Shown here piece by piece: positions 8,679-19,172 of a stretch of DNA of 64,000 bases; positions within the stretch are counted from its first letter, which is position 1, and each line of letters begins with the position of its first letter. This DNA comes from Bacteroidales bacterium. GTDB taxonomy: Bacteria; Bacteroidota; Bacteroidia; Bacteroidales; UBA932. A program made the translations under genes and the position numbers. The notes beneath the pieces are model-generated. The model was not told the DNA's origin, did not search any database, and saw nothing but the letters and a program-made list of their open reading frames with translations. Location: positions 4,719-68,718 of the forward strand of contig JAGABD010000021.1 of the NCBI GenBank assembly GCA_017614795.1, read 5' to 3'.

Positions 8679-10178
8679 ATGAAAAAGATATTTTTTGTTT
8701 TGGTTGTGGCCGCGACCGCGGCGCTGTCCTGCTCGAAGATCAACGAACTCGACGACAGGGTGGGCAAACTCGAAAAACGGATGGATGCGGTCGAAACGGC
8801 CATATCCCAGATAAATACCAACATAGCCGGTCTCCAGTCGATAGTCTCGGCTCTTTCGCAAAAAGACTATATCAGGGAGGTCAAGGACATCAAGGACGCA
8901 AGCAACAACGTCATCGGCTATGAGATCGTCTTCGACAAGAAAGGAAGCGTAAAGATTTATCACGGAGCGAAGGGAGACACCGGCTCGACCGGACCCCAGG
9001 GCCCGCAGGGCCAGCCCGGAAGCACTCCGCAGATAGGCATTGCCCTCGATACCGACGGCCAGTACTACTGGACGCTCAACGGAAGCTGGCTCCTTGATTC
9101 CACCAACGGCCAAAAGGTTTTTGCCGTGGGCCAGAAGGGCGAACAGGGCAACCCCGGCTCCACCGGTCAAAACGGAGCCAACGGTTCCGACGGAAATGAC
9201 GGACTTACTCCTCAACTCAGAATAGAGCAGGGACAGTGGGAACTTTCCTATGACGGCCAGACCTGGACACAGCTGGGAGTGGCGACTTCCGTCAACACCG
9301 ACAACTTCTTCACTTCCGTCGCGAAATCCGGCGACGATCTCGTGCTGACGCTTCATAACGGCGATGTCTACCGCATCCCCATTGGCTCTCAGCTCTCCAT
9401 CGCATACAACGTGGACAGCCTCGTCGTGGTGCAGCCGGGCGAGACCCGCACCATCCACTATGTGATAAGCACATCGGTCGGCAAGGCCGACATCGAGGTT
9501 CTAACGAACGGCGACGTCAAGGCGAAACTGGTGAACCAGTCCGGTCTCGAAGGCGACATCCAGGTAATCTGCGGAACCGAAATCGACGAATACTGCAAGG
9601 TCGTGGTCCTTGTGACCGACGGCGTGAAGATAATCACCGACCGCTTCGAGTTCGAAACTGAAGGAATGACCATCACCGACAACTCCCGCAAGCCCGTCGA
9701 GGCTGCGGCCGGCGATCTCGAGATAGAATTCCTGACCAACACCGAATTCGACGTGGTGATTCCCGCCGCCGCGCAGAGCTGGATCTCCTGTGTCGCCACC
9801 AAGGCGATGGCCGTGCACGGAATGACGCTCCGCATTGCCGAGAATACCGGCGTCAAACGCAGCGCGGTCGTGAGCGTCAAGAGCAGGATCAGCAACCTTC
9901 AGCTTGATTATACAATTGTCCAGGAGGGCCTGCTCGGAGTCGTGAGATTTGTTTACACAGGCGCCGGTTACTCCGATTCTTTCCCTACCGTATCCGGAAA
10001 CACTACAGGCGCGACGGTCGACTGGGGCGATGCGGTCGTGACCGCCTGGGGAACTTACACCCATAATTATACCGACGGACAGACCTCCCATACCATTACT
10101 GTGACTATGGGACAGATGACCGAGATCGGGTTTGCCAACCTCAACGGAATCAGCTCGATCGACGTTTCCGAGATGTAG
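8679..10178 (+). CDS. DUF4988-type lipoprotein with collagen-like Gly-X-Y segments and a BACON-like domain
   Basis: A 499-residue lipoprotein (lipobox TAALSC, Cys18). Residues 20-65 form a heptad coiled coil (LDDRVGKLEKRMDAVETAIS). Two Gly-X-Y stretches follow, around 100-115 (GDTGSTGPQGPQGQPG) and 150-176 (GEQGNPGSTGQNGANG), each followed by a compact beta segment (YYWTLNGSWLLD; WELSYDGQTW). Around 330-420 is an Ig-like region ending in a repeat of the BACON type (SWISCVATKAM, LRIAENTGVKRSAVVSV). The last 60 residues contain a PKD-like VDWGD. A trimeric surface stalk is the natural reading, and BACON-like domains in Bacteroidetes are often linked to glycan or mucin binding. The gene follows the C10 protease by 12 nt and is probably cotranscribed with it. 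Confidence 0.78.
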   Translation: MKKIFFVLVVAATAALSCSKINELDDRVGKLEKRMDAVETAISQINTNIAGLQSIVSALSQKDYIREVKDIKDASNNVIGYEIVFDKKGSVKIYHGAKGDTGSTGPQGPQGQPGSTPQIGIALDTDGQYYWTLNGSWLLDSTNGQKVFAVGQKGEQGNPGSTGQNGANGSDGNDGLTPQLRIEQGQWELSYDGQTWTQLGVATSVNTDNFFTSVAKSGDDLVLTLHNGDVYRIPIGSQLSIAYNVDSLVVVQPGETRTIHYVISTSVGKADIEVLTNGDVKAKLVNQSGLEGDIQVICGTEIDEYCKVVVLVTDGVKIITDRFEFETEGMTITDNSRKPVEAAAGDLEIEFLTNTEFDVVIPAAAQSWISCVATKAMAVHGMTLRIAENTGVKRSAVVSVKSRISNLQLDYTIVQEGLLGVVRFVYTGAGYSDSFPTVSGNTTGATVDWGDAVVTAWGTYTHNYTDGQTSHTITVTMGQMTEIGFANLNGISSIDVSEM

Positions 10179-10181
10179 CAT

Positions 10182-11489
10182 ATGGCGAGAGGAAGGGGGA
10201 ATTTCGGCAGCCGCTTCGCGGTGGTGATGGCTTTGGCCGGTTCGGCGATCGGCCTCGGCAACATCTGGCGTTTCCCCTATATGGTAGGGCAGCACGGAGG
10301 CGCGGCGTTCATTCTTGTCTATGTCGTCTGCGTGGCTTTGATCGCCCTTCCCATCTTCTTCGCAGAATCCATCATCGGCAAGACCAGCGGCAGCGACACC
10401 TTCGGGGCGATGGAAAAATGCGCGCCCGGTACGGGCTGGAAGAACGCCGGCTATATCGCCATCGCGGCTTCCTTCGTCGTGGTTTCCTTCTACAGTGTGG
10501 TAGGCGGCTGGAGCGTGGATTATCTCGCACGCGCACTCACCGGCGGCTTCTCTTTTTCGGGACTGGAAGAGGCGGCAACCGTGTTCGGGAGAATGAACTC
10601 TTCGCTCGCGGAGCCTATGATAGGCCTGACCATTTTCCTGGGGCTGACCGCCTTGATACTTGCGAGCGGCGTCGACAAAGGAATAGAGACCTTCTCCAAG
10701 ATAACGATGCCTCTGCTCTTCCTGATGATAATTCTCATCGTGGCCCGTTCGGTCACGCTCCCGGGCGCGGGGAAGGGTCTGGAGTATCTCCTCAAGCCCG
10801 ACTTCTCGAAACTTGACGGGAAGGCGATTGCCGCGGCGCTTGGGCAGGCGTTCTTCTCGCTCTCGCTGGGCGTGGGCGCCATTCTCACCTATTCTTCCTA
10901 TATGAGGAAAGAGGAGAACATCCTCTATGCGGGAATTTGGAGCGCGCTGTTCGATACGCTCTTCGCGCTGATGGCAAGTTTCGCCATAATGCCCGCGGTA
11001 TTCGTTTCCGGCCTGACTCCCGGGGCGGGTCCCTCGCTGGTGTTCGAGACGCTGCCCGTCATATTCTCGCAGATGGGGGTGCTGGTCCCGATCATATTCT
11101 TCTTCTCGATACTCATCGCGGCGCTTACCTCCTCCATTTCGATGATGGAAGTGGTAGTTTCGTGGCTGGTGGACCAGAAGAAGCTCCCGCGTCCCCTCGC
11201 CGCATTCTGTGCCTTTGCTGGTACCTGGTGTCTGGGCGCCCTCTGCGCAATCTTCCCGAAGGTTTTCGCCGTTTGCGACTTCACCACATCCAACATCCTG
11301 ATGATGTTCGGAGCCTTCGTGTTCGCTCTCGTGGTAGGCTGGAAGATGTCGAAAACCGACGTCCGCACGCAGTTTACCAATTACGGCACTTCCCGCGGCG
11401 CCAAGGTGGCCTTCCCGGTGGTGTATTTCCTCATCAAATACATCGCTCCCGTAATGATAGCGGTAATCGCGTTCACCAACCTCTTCTAA
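10182..11489 (+). CDS. Sodium-dependent transporter of the neurotransmitter:sodium symporter (NSS) family
   Basis: A 435-residue polytopic membrane protein with 11 or 12 predicted helices. The N-terminus carries the NSS signature [20 protein letters not shown], where the unwound part of helix 1 binds sodium and substrate. Further landmarks are [30 protein letters not shown] and the helix-8 region [15 protein letters not shown]. Bacterial members such as LeuT and TnaT carry amino acids, so amino-acid uptake is likely here. It starts 3 nt after the collagen-like lipoprotein and ends 2 nt before rnhB, so it lies inside a dense rightward operon downstream of a secreted protease. Uptake of released amino acids is a reasonable inference. 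Confidence 0.93.
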   Translation: MARGRGNFGSRFAVVMALAGSAIGLGNIWRFPYMVGQHGGAAFILVYVVCVALIALPIFFAESIIGKTSGSDTFGAMEKCAPGTGWKNAGYIAIAASFVVVSFYSVVGGWSVDYLARALTGGFSFSGLEEAATVFGRMNSSLAEPMIGLTIFLGLTALILASGVDKGIETFSKITMPLLFLMIILIVARSVTLPGAGKGLEYLLKPDFSKLDGKAIAAALGQAFFSLSLGVGAILTYSSYMRKEENILYAGIWSALFDTLFALMASFAIMPAVFVSGLTPGAGPSLVFETLPVIFSQMGVLVPIIFFFSILIAALTSSISMMEVVVSWLVDQKKLPRPLAAFCAFAGTWCLGALCAIFPKVFAVCDFTTSNILMMFGAFVFALVVGWKMSKTDVRTQFTNYGTSRGAKVAFPVVYFLIKYIAPVMIAVIAFTNLF

Positions 11490-11491
11490 CG

Positions 11492-12103
11492 ATGGGCAAG
11501 GAAGTCTTTCTGCCTGTCGGCATCGATCCGACGAGACTCGAGGCGGGTTGCGACGAAGCCGGCCGCGGACCGCTTGCCGGACCGGTGTATGCCGCCGCGG
11601 TGATTCTGCCTCCGGATTTCAGGCATCCCCTGCTGAACGATTCCAAACAGATGAGCGAAAAGGCCCGCGAGGAGCTGCGTCCGATAATAGAGAAGGAGGC
11701 GGTGGCCTGGTCGGTGGTTGCTGTTGAGGCGGATGAGATAGACAAGCTGAATATTCTGAAGGCCTCCATTACAGGTATGCAAAGGGCGGTGCTGTCTTTG
11801 TCGGTTAAGCCGGAGTTTCTTTTGATAGATGGAAACAAGTTTCTGCCGCTCAAGGGTTACGACTACCGCACCGTAGTGCACGGCGACGCGACATACGCCT
11901 GTATAGCCGCCGCTTCGGTACTCGCCAAGACCTACCGCGACGACCGTATGCGCGAACTTGCCGCGCAGTATCCGGGTTATGGTTGGGAACGTAATTTCGG
12001 ATATCCTACCGAAGAGCACATCGAGGCCATCCGCACCCTGGGCTTCTCCCCGCAGCATCGCCGCAGTTTCCATCCCAAGGCCCTCGAGCCCACTCTGTTC
12101 TAA
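11492..12103 (+). CDS. rnhB: Ribonuclease HII
   Basis: A 203-residue RNase HII that cuts RNA in RNA-DNA hybrids and at single ribonucleotides in DNA. The ATG at 11492 is preferred over the very long upstream frame because the protein then begins just before the conserved [14 protein letters not shown] (Asp21, Glu22). Asp113 in LLIDGNKF and Asp150 in [12 protein letters not shown] complete the metal site. [11 protein letters not shown] and HRRSFHP at the C-terminus are typical. The last 4 bp overlap the end of convergent mutS. Confidence 0.96.
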   Translation: MGKEVFLPVGIDPTRLEAGCDEAGRGPLAGPVYAAAVILPPDFRHPLLNDSKQMSEKAREELRPIIEKEAVAWSVVAVEADEIDKLNILKASITGMQRAVLSLSVKPEFLLIDGNKFLPLKGYDYRTVVHGDATYACIAAASVLAKTYRDDRMRELAAQYPGYGWERNFGYPTEEHIEAIRTLGFSPQHRRSFHPKALEPTLF

Positions 12104-14706
12104 AGGCCCAGTTCCGATTTCATCGAGCGCAGCAGGTCGAAGGCCTGCATCGGCGTCATATTGTTGAGGTCGGCGCCTTCAAGCTGCGAACGCAGTGCAC
12201 TGAGAGTGGGGTCGTCGAGTTGGAAGAGGGAGAGCTGCACGCTGCCGTCGTCCTGCACCTGGCCGGTCTTTGCCACGGCCTTCACGCTGTTCTCCTTGCG
12301 TTCGAGATCCTTGAGTGTGGCTTCGGCGCTGTCGATTATCTCGGCGGGCATTCCGGCGAGACGCGCCACGTGGATGCCGAAGCTGTGCGCCACGCCGCCT
12401 TCGCAGAGCTTGCGCAGGAATACCACCTCGCGTCCGACCTCCTTCACTGAAATATGGAAGTTCTTAACTCTCGGCAGGATGTCTTCGAGGTCGTTGAGTT
12501 CGTGGTAGTGCGTTGCAAAGAGAGTCTTTGCGCCCTTGCCGTTCTTATGGATGTACTGAACTATCGCGCGGGCAATGCTCATACCGTCGTAGGTGGAGGT
12601 TCCGCGCCCTATCTCGTCCAGAAGCACGAGGCTCCGTGCGGAAAGGTTGTGCATTATCATCGCCGTCTCCAGCATCTCCACCATAAACGTGGATTCTCCT
12701 CGGGAGATGTTGTCGGTGGCGCCCACTCGCGTGAAAATCTTGTCGAAATATCCGAACTCGGCGCTGTCGGCCGGCACGAAAGAACCCGCCTGGGCCATCA
12801 GCACGATAAGGGCCGTCTGGCGCAGCAGGGCGGATTTTCCCGCCATGTTGGGGCCCGTCAGAATCATTATCTGGGTGGACGACGAATCCATCCGGATGTC
12901 GTTGGGCACATACTGTTCGCCCGGTTTCATCAGAGTCTCGATGACGGGATGCCTTCCGGCCTTGATGTCCAGCACGCTGCCGGCGTTCACCACGGGGCGG
13001 CAGTAGTTCTTCTCCACCGCCTGCACGGCAAACCCCGAAAGAACGTCGAGCTGGGCCACTATCTGGCAGTTGCGCTGGATGTCGACTATCTTCTTCTGAA
13101 CGTCGGCGATGAGCCCCGCGAAGATGCGGCACTCGCGCTCGTAGATGCCGGTGTCGGCGTTGAGGATCTTCTCCTCGTACTCCTTGAGTTCTGAGGTTAT
13201 GTAGCGCTCGGCGTTCACCAGCGTCTGTTTGCGCACCCACTCGGGCGGGACCATGTCCTTGGCGCTGTTGCGCACCTCTATGTAGTAGCCGAAAACGTTG
13301 TTGAAGCCTATTTTCAGCGAGCTTATGCCCGTGCGTTCGACCTCCCTTTCCTGCAGGGCCAGAAGATAGTCCTTGCCCCCTCGGGAGATGCTGCGGAGCT
13401 CGTCGAGTTCCTTGTCCACGCCGGGCGCGATGACGTCGCCCTTCCCGAGCTGCGATGCGGGATTTTCCAATATGGTGCCTTCGATCTTCTTGAGCAGGGC
13501 CTCGCAGTTCTTCATCCCCTTCACGAGCTTGTCGATGGCAGGCACCCCGGCCTCGGAGCAGAGCGCGCGGATAGGCTCCATCTGCGCGAGGGAACGCCTC
13601 AACTGCACCATTTCACGCGGCAGCATCTTGCCCGTGGCCGCCCTGGCGAGGATGCGTTCGAGGTCGCCGACTTCTGAAATCAGCAACTGGAGTTTTTCCA
13701 GCGGTTCCTCGTTGTCGAAGAAGAACTGCACCACGTCGTAGCGGGCGTTCAGGGCGTCGCGGTCCATTATGGGCATCGCGAGCCACGAACGCAGCAGGCG
13801 GGCGCCCATCGGGGAGGAGCAACGGTCGAGCACGTCCACCAGCGAAACCCCCTCGCGTCCGGCATTGGAGGTGAAAATCTCCAGGTTGCGGAGGGTGAAC
13901 TTGTCCATCCAGACGAACTTGCCTTCCTCGATTCGGGAAAGCGAGCAGATATTGCGGAGACCGACGTGCTGTGTCTGTTCGAGATAGTAGATGAGGGCGC
14001 CGGCGGCGCAGATGCCAAGGGGATAGGCATCCACCCCGAAGCCCTTGAGGCTCTCGACCCCAAGCTGGCGGCAGAGTTTCTCCCGCGAAGCGTTGGGCAC
14101 GAATGCCCAGTCGTCGAGGCTCGAAACATAGATGTCCCCGAAACGCTCCTTGGCGCTGCGGACGTAGTCCCTCTGCACCACGAGTTCCTTCGGAGAGAAG
14201 GATTCCATCAGCGTGGAGATGTAGTCGGGAGTGCCCTGCGCGACGCGGAAGGTTCCGGTGGAGGCGTCAAGGAAGGCGGCGCCCCACTCCTGTCCGTCGA
14301 AAGCCAGGCCGCAGAGCCAGTTGTGCTCCTTCTGCTCCAGCATTTCGTCGCCGAAAGCGATGCCGGGAGTGAGGATCTCGGTGACTCCGCGCTTTACGAG
14401 CTTGGTGTTGACGAGTTTGGGGTCCTCCAGCTGGTCGCAGATGGCCACTTTATAGCCGGCGCGAACAAGTTTCGGCAGATACTGCCCGATAGCGTGGTGA
14501 GGCACTCCGGCCATCGGCATAGGGGGCTTGTCGCCGTTGGAGCGTTTGGTCAGCACAATGCCCAGCACCTTGCTCGCGAGCAGGGCGTCGTCGCCGTAAG
14601 TTTCATAGAAATCTCCCACCCTGTAGAGCAGGACGGCTTCCGGATATTGGGCCTTAATGCTGAAAAACTGCTTCAGCATCGGAGTATCTTCCGATTGTTT
14701 TGCCAT
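12100..14706 (-). CDS. mutS: DNA mismatch repair protein MutS
   Basis: A full-length 868-residue MutS. The mismatch-reading Phe-X-Glu is F33-Y34-E35 in [12 protein letters not shown]. The C-terminal ATPase has Walker [14 protein letters not shown], followed by [14 protein letters not shown], Walker [17 protein letters not shown] and the FATHYHEL switch. The clamp and lever regions between them have normal length. A TAAATTTG -7 element lies 7 nt before the ATG, back to back with the promoter of the divergent glycosyltransferase gene. No mutL is in the window. Confidence 0.98.
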   Translation of the reverse strand: MAKQSEDTPMLKQFFSIKAQYPEAVLLYRVGDFYETYGDDALLASKVLGIVLTKRSNGDKPPMPMAGVPHHAIGQYLPKLVRAGYKVAICDQLEDPKLVNTKLVKRGVTEILTPGIAFGDEMLEQKEHNWLCGLAFDGQEWGAAFLDASTGTFRVAQGTPDYISTLMESFSPKELVVQRDYVRSAKERFGDIYVSSLDDWAFVPNASREKLCRQLGVESLKGFGVDAYPLGICAAGALIYYLEQTQHVGLRNICSLSRIEEGKFVWMDKFTLRNLEIFTSNAGREGVSLVDVLDRCSSPMGARLLRSWLAMPIMDRDALNARYDVVQFFFDNEEPLEKLQLLISEVGDLERILARAATGKMLPREMVQLRRSLAQMEPIRALCSEAGVPAIDKLVKGMKNCEALLKKIEGTILENPASQLGKGDVIAPGVDKELDELRSISRGGKDYLLALQEREVERTGISSLKIGFNNVFGYYIEVRNSAKDMVPPEWVRKQTLVNAERYITSELKEYEEKILNADTGIYERECRIFAGLIADVQKKIVDIQRNCQIVAQLDVLSGFAVQAVEKNYCRPVVNAGSVLDIKAGRHPVIETLMKPGEQYVPNDIRMDSSSTQIMILTGPNMAGKSALLRQTALIVLMAQAGSFVPADSAEFGYFDKIFTRVGATDNISRGESTFMVEMLETAMIMHNLSARSLVLLDEIGRGTSTYDGMSIARAIVQYIHKNGKGAKTLFATHYHELNDLEDILPRVKNFHISVKEVGREVVFLRKLCEGGVAHSFGIHVARLAGMPAEIIDSAEATLKDLERKENSVKAVAKTGQVQDDGSVQLSLFQLDDPTLSALRSQLEGADLNNMTPMQAFDLLRSMKSELGL

Positions 14707-14713
14707 TGCAAGG

Positions 14714-14721
14714 CAAATTTA
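14714..14721 (-). promoter_or_regulatory. -7 element of mutS
   Basis: TAAATTTG on the minus strand is a perfect TAnnTTTG match, 7 nt from the mutS ATG, predicting a leaderless message. Confidence 0.62.
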
Positions 14722-14736
14722 AGAAAAATTATTGGT

Positions 14737-14744
14737 TATCTTTG
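14737..14744 (+). promoter_or_regulatory. -7 element of the glycosyltransferase operon
   Basis: TATCTTTG is a perfect TAnnTTTG match, 6 nt from the ATG at 14751. It is divergent from the mutS promoter 15 bp away. Confidence 0.65.
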
Positions 14745-14750
14745 TAAGTT

Positions 14751-16034
14751 ATGCGAAGGGTCCTGATAGTGACTTATTACTGGCCGCCGACCGGCGGTTC
14801 GGGCGTGCAGAGATGGGTTAAATTCGCCAAACTGCTTCCCGGACAAGGCTGGCAGCCCGTGATCTACACCCCCGAGAATCCCGAGAGGCCGGCGCTCGAT
14901 ACCAGCCTCGAGGCGGAGATTCCCGCGGAGGCGGAAATCCTGCGTACGAAAATACGCGAGCCCTATGCCGTCTACCACCGCTTTGCCGGCAAGAAGGCCG
15001 AAGGCCGCGGCGCGGGGCTCAATCCCATCAATTTCCAGAAGAAGAGCTTCAAGCAGAGGCTGATGCTGTGGATCCGCAGCAACTTCTTCGTTCCCGACCC
15101 CCGCAAATCCTGGGTGAAACCTTCCGTCAAGTTTCTTCAGAAGTACCTGAAGGAGCATCCTGTGGATGTGATAGTCACCACGGGCCCACCCCATTCGATG
15201 CACCTCATCGGTCTCGGACTCCATGCGAAGACCGGCATCCCCTGGGTGGCCGATTTCCGCGACCCCTGGACCAAGATGTTCTACTTCAAGCATCTGGGAC
15301 TCGGACGCCGGGCATTAAAAAAGCATCTGGCCCTTGAAAAGGCCGTGCTGGACAATGCGAACGCGGTGATATCCGTCAGCCCCCTGGTGCGGGATGATTT
15401 CGAGCAGATGACTTCGACTCCCGTGAGCCTGATCACCAACGGCTACGACGCCGACGACTTCTCCGCTCCGCTTCCGAAGAGGAAGGACAAGGCTTTCCGC
15501 ATAGTTCACACCGGGCTCTTCGCCTCCGACGGCAATCCCCTGAATCTTTGGAACGCCCTTGCGGCGAAGTGCGCCGAGGACCTTGATTTCGACCACCGCC
15601 TGCACATAATCCTTGCGGGGAAGGTGGACGACGAGATTGTGGCGTCCCTGCGCGAAGCCGGGCTCGGACACAAGGTCGAACTCCCGGGTTATCTACCTCA
15701 CGACCGCAGCGTGGAACTCCTCCGTTTCGCCGACCTGATTCTGCTGCCACTACGCCAGGACCCCGAATACCGCAAGGTCCTGCCGGGCAAGATCTTCGAG
15801 TGCATCGCGGCGGGCAGGCCCGTGCTCGGAATAGGGCAGACCGACGGGGCGGCCGCACGGGTGCTGGACGAAACCGGCACCGGAAAGATGTTCGGGTGGG
15901 ACGACCAGGCGGGCATCGCAAGTTTTATCGACAGTGTTTACGCAAAGACCTTCTCCGTCGAGGGGAAAGGCGTCGAAGAGTATTCCAGGGAGGCCACCAC
16001 GCGCAAACTGGTTGAATTATTGAACAGTCTATGA
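14751..16034 (+). CDS. Glycosyltransferase, GT-B fold, group 1 (GT4-like)
   Basis: A 427-residue cytoplasmic or membrane-associated transferase. The N-terminal Rossmann domain begins RRVLIVTYYWPPTGGSGVQR, the usual acceptor-domain start with a Gly-rich loop. VADFRDPWT and VISVSPLVRDDFE follow. The C-terminal donor domain has IVHTGLF, VELPGYLPHDRSVELLRFAD and LPGKIFECIAAGRPVLGIG, where the Glu binds the nucleotide sugar. The sugar and acceptor cannot be told. It overlaps the YfhO-family membrane gene by 4 bp. YfhO-like proteins are linked to glycosylation of envelope polymers, so a joint role in decorating the cell surface is plausible. Confidence 0.88.
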   Translation: MRRVLIVTYYWPPTGGSGVQRWVKFAKLLPGQGWQPVIYTPENPERPALDTSLEAEIPAEAEILRTKIREPYAVYHRFAGKKAEGRGAGLNPINFQKKSFKQRLMLWIRSNFFVPDPRKSWVKPSVKFLQKYLKEHPVDVIVTTGPPHSMHLIGLGLHAKTGIPWVADFRDPWTKMFYFKHLGLGRRALKKHLALEKAVLDNANAVISVSPLVRDDFEQMTSTPVSLITNGYDADDFSAPLPKRKDKAFRIVHTGLFASDGNPLNLWNALAAKCAEDLDFDHRLHIILAGKVDDEIVASLREAGLGHKVELPGYLPHDRSVELLRFADLILLPLRQDPEYRKVLPGKIFECIAAGRPVLGIGQTDGAAARVLDETGTGKMFGWDDQAGIASFIDSVYAKTFSVEGKGVEEYSREATTRKLVELLNSL

Positions 16035-18397
16035 AGAAGAAAATCGCTTTGTTCGCGGGGATAATCCTCGGATTCCTCGTGCTGTCATACGCCTTCGTGC
16101 CGCAGGTTCTCAGCGGCAAGCGCATCGACCAGGTGGACGGCGCCGGATGGCGCGGAGGTTTCCGCGAGATGCAGGTCTGGGACAGCCAGCATCCCGGCGA
16201 CCGGGCGCAGTGGAGCGGCTCCATGTTCAGCGGAATGCCCGCGGTGGGCATCGAACCTCCCACCCAGGGCGACCTCTCCCTGAAGATCTACAACTTCCTG
16301 ATGAGCGGCAAGGCTCCCGCCAACTGGCTTTTCCTGTCGATGCTGGGCGCCTGGCTTCTGCTTCTGGTGTTCGGGGTGAATCCCCTTGTAGCCGCGGGAG
16401 GAGCGATTGCGATGACTTTCTGTTCCTACAACATACAGATCATCCAGGTGGGGCACAACAACAAGATGCAGGCAATCGCGCTGCTTCCCTGGGCGCTGGC
16501 GGCGCTGGTCTATGCCTACCGCAAGGCGCTCGACCGCAAGATTCCGCAGGTGCTGCTCGGCTCGGCCCTCTTCGGCCTTGCCGTCAGCCTCCAGATAAAG
16601 GCCCATCATCCCCAAATCTCCTACTATCTCGCGATAGTCATCCTTCTTTTCGTACTGACGGAGTTCATCTGGCTGGTGGCGGACAAGGAAAGGCGAGCGA
16701 AACTGGGCAGGTTCTTCGCCGTCTCGGCGCTTCTTCTCGGCTTCGCCGGAATAGGCCTCGGCACCAATGCCGCAAGGCTTCTCCCAACCTTCGAATACAC
16801 CCCCTACACAATGCGCGGGGGCAGTTCTTCTGGAGAAACCAAGGGACTGGATCTGGGGTATGCGACCGCGTGGAGCTATGGCTGGGAGGAGCTTCCCAAC
16901 CTGATGATCCCCAACTTCAACGGCGGAGCGTCCGCTGGGGCGCTGGGAGAGAAGTCGCAGACCTACAAGCTCTTCCGCCGCGCAGGGCAGAACGCCCGGG
17001 AAATCTGCAAGAGCCTTCCGCTTTACTGGGGGCCGCAGCCCTTCACCGCCGGACCGATGTATATGGGCGCAATAAGTGTCTTCCTGTTCCTTCTGGGACT
17101 CTTCTGCTGCAAGGGACGCGAACGCTGGTGGCTGCTTGCGGCGACGATCTTTGCAATACTGCTTTCGCTGGGCAACCACTTTATGCCCTTCACCAAGTTC
17201 GTTTTCAACAACCTTCACTTCTACAACAAGTTCAGGGCGGTGTCGATGTCGCTGATAGTGCTGCAGGTCACGCTGCCGCTGCTTGGATTCCTGGCGCTCG
17301 ACCGCATTCTTAAAGGCGAGGTTTCCGAGAAGGATTTCAAGCGCGGATGCGCGTTCGCTTCGATATCCGTCATCTTCTGCCTTCTCTGCTGGCTCGTCCC
17401 GGGCATCGCAGGCGATTTCCACTCGCAGTCCGACGCCGGAATGCAGAAGATTCTTTCCGATGCGCTGGCGGCCGACCGCCGCGACCTGCTGCGCCACGAC
17501 GCGTTTACCAGCGCCCTTCTGATACTTGCCAGCTGCGGACTTCTCCGCTGGACATATACCGGCTCGGGCAAGAAGGAAACCAAGAACGCCATCGCGATCG
17601 GGACCATCTGCGTGCTGGTGCTGGTGGAGATGTTCAGCGTCGGCAAGCGCTACCTCAACGACAGCCATTTCACCACCGTGAAGGCGTTCGACAACCAGTT
17701 CGCCCAGCGGCCCGTGGACAAGGCCATTCTCGCCGACACCGACCCTTCGTACAGGGTTCTGGACCTGACCGTGAACATATTCAACGACTCGCACCCCTCG
17801 TACTGGCACAAGAACATCGGCGGCTATTCCGCGGTGAAGCTCCAGCTCTACCAGGAGTATATCGAAAGCCATCTCGCGCGTGAGATTTCGCAGCTCCAGC
17901 AGAGCCTCGCGAATGTCCGTACCGTGCAGGAGGCCGAAGATGCGATGCCGGAGCTCGAGGGGTTGTCCAAGCTCAACTGCCGCTATGTCATTTTCAACGG
18001 CAACTCCGCACCGCTGCGCTACAAGTACGCCCGCGGCAACGCCTGGTTCGACGACGGCGAGGGCAGCATAGAGATGACGGAGTACACGCCAAATACCCTC
18101 CGCTACCATTATTCCCGCGAAAGCGAGGGCAAGGCGGTGTTCAGCGAGGTGTATTTCCCGAAGAACTGGACGCTCACGGTCGAGGATACCGGCGAGAAGC
18201 CGGAGATTGTCCTGAGCGACGAGGTGCTTCGCGCCGCGGTTCTCCCCGCTGGCGAACACGATATCGTCATGCAGTACCATTCGCGTATGTATCCGCTCGG
18301 CAAGAGCCTGTCTTACGCGTTCTCCCTGATAATAATCCTGCTGGCTCTCGGATGCCTCGGCTATCTTCTCTGGAAGGAGTATGGAAGTAAGAGCTAA
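16031..18397 (+). CDS. YfhO-family integral membrane protein
   Basis: A 788-residue polytopic protein with about 12 transmembrane helices and a large soluble segment near the C-terminus (about 560-755). The first helix follows MKKKIALFAGIILGFL. The periplasmic part near residue 60 contains WSGSMFSGMPAVG and further on TFEYTPYTMRGGSS, and HFYNKFRAVSMSLI precedes a late helix; these are recurring features of YfhO-family proteins in Bacteroidetes. In Gram-positives YfhO acts in glycosylation of lipoteichoic acid; here the polymer is unknown. Translationally coupled to the upstream glycosyltransferase (4 bp overlap). It overlaps downstream rsmA by 17 bp. Confidence 0.85.
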   Translation: MKKKIALFAGIILGFLVLSYAFVPQVLSGKRIDQVDGAGWRGGFREMQVWDSQHPGDRAQWSGSMFSGMPAVGIEPPTQGDLSLKIYNFLMSGKAPANWLFLSMLGAWLLLLVFGVNPLVAAGGAIAMTFCSYNIQIIQVGHNNKMQAIALLPWALAALVYAYRKALDRKIPQVLLGSALFGLAVSLQIKAHHPQISYYLAIVILLFVLTEFIWLVADKERRAKLGRFFAVSALLLGFAGIGLGTNAARLLPTFEYTPYTMRGGSSSGETKGLDLGYATAWSYGWEELPNLMIPNFNGGASAGALGEKSQTYKLFRRAGQNAREICKSLPLYWGPQPFTAGPMYMGAISVFLFLLGLFCCKGRERWWLLAATIFAILLSLGNHFMPFTKFVFNNLHFYNKFRAVSMSLIVLQVTLPLLGFLALDRILKGEVSEKDFKRGCAFASISVIFCLLCWLVPGIAGDFHSQSDAGMQKILSDALAADRRDLLRHDAFTSALLILASCGLLRWTYTGSGKKETKNAIAIGTICVLVLVEMFSVGKRYLNDSHFTTVKAFDNQFAQRPVDKAILADTDPSYRVLDLTVNIFNDSHPSYWHKNIGGYSAVKLQLYQEYIESHLAREISQLQQSLANVRTVQEAEDAMPELEGLSKLNCRYVIFNGNSAPLRYKYARGNAWFDDGEGSIEMTEYTPNTLRYHYSRESEGKAVFSEVYFPKNWTLTVEDTGEKPEIVLSDEVLRAAVLPAGEHDIVMQYHSRMYPLGKSLSYAFSLIIILLALGCLGYLLWKEYGSKS

Positions 18398-19172
18398 AAA
18401 GAGCCTGGGACAGCATTTCCTTGTGGACCAGAACGTCGCAAGGAGGATTGTCGACGCCCTCGGCGGCGCGCAGGCGCTGGAGATCGGCCCCGGAATGGGC
18501 GTTCTTACCCAGTACCTCCTGCAAAGGGAAGACATCGACCTGAAACTGGTGGAGCTCGACGGCGAAAGCGTCAACTACCTGCTTACCCACTTCAACGGGA
18601 TGCAGGGCCGTCTGTACCAGGCGGATTATCTGAAACTCGACGTCCATAAGCTGTTCCCGGCGAAATACAGCATAATCGGCAACTTCCCCTACAACATCTC
18701 CTCGCAGATATTCTTCAAGATTCTGGACGACCGCGAGCGCGTGCCCGAGGTGGTGTGCATGGTGCAGAAAGAGGTGGCCGAACGCATCGCCGAAGGGCCG
18801 GGAAGCAAGACCTACGGCATACTGAGCGTGCTGCTTCAGGCCTGGTACGACATAGAGTATCTGTTCACCGTGGAGCCCGGGGCCTTCGCTCCGCCTCCAA
18901 AAGTGCGTTCCGCCGTCATCCGCCTGCGCCGCAATTCCCGCACGGAGCTGGGCGTGGACGACAAGGTTTTCAAGAATGTGGTGAAGACCGCCTTCAACCA
19001 GCGCCGCAAGATGCTCCGCGGTGCCCTCAAGCCGCTCATAAACGCAAAGGCCTCACGCGAAGGATGGTCGCCCGGGCAGCTGGCGGACTTCATCGCCGGC
19101 GATGTCTTCGCCCTGCGCGCCGAAGCCCTGGGCGTCGAGGATTTCATTGAACTGACAAAGAGATTGCAATAA
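18381..19172 (+). CDS. rsmA: 16S rRNA (adenine1518-N6/adenine1519-N6)-dimethyltransferase
   Basis: A 263-residue KsgA/RsmA that dimethylates two adjacent adenines near the 3' end of 16S rRNA late in 30S assembly. KKSLGQHFLVD at the N-terminus, the SAM-binding ALEIGPGMGVLT and the catalytic NFPYNISSQI (N6-adenine methylase NxxY type) are all intact, and FAPPPKVRSAVIRL follows. The start at 18381 lies inside the end of the YfhO-family gene. A bidirectional terminator begins directly after the stop. Confidence 0.97.
   Translation: MEVRAKKSLGQHFLVDQNVARRIVDALGGAQALEIGPGMGVLTQYLLQREDIDLKLVELDGESVNYLLTHFNGMQGRLYQADYLKLDVHKLFPAKYSIIGNFPYNISSQIFFKILDDRERVPEVVCMVQKEVAERIAEGPGSKTYGILSVLLQAWYDIEYLFTVEPGAFAPPPKVRSAVIRLRRNSRTELGVDDKVFKNVVKTAFNQRRKMLRGALKPLINAKASREGWSPGQLADFIAGDVFALRAEALGVEDFIELTKRLQ

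Noticed and set aside
8970..9230. Gly-X-Y repeats as tandem DNA repeats or a phage tail fibre
   Set aside because: The repeat is at protein level only, with varied codons, and a lipobox plus a BACON-like domain points to a surface lipoprotein; no phage genes are nearby.
6792..9458. 888-codon minus-strand open frame opposite the C10 protease and collagen-like lipoprotein
   Set aside because: Both plus-strand proteins have signal peptides, catalytic residues or domains; the antisense translation does not.
10119..10178. Possible premature end of the collagen-like lipoprotein
   Set aside because: The ending NGISSIDVSEM looks abrupt, but related Bacteroidetes lipoproteins end in a similar short Ile-Asp-hydrophobic phrase, and no continuation is found in other frames downstream.
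16085..18574. 829-codon minus-strand open frame across the YfhO-family gene
   Set aside because: Antisense shadow of a well-supported membrane protein; translation is His/Arg/Glu-rich with no domain.
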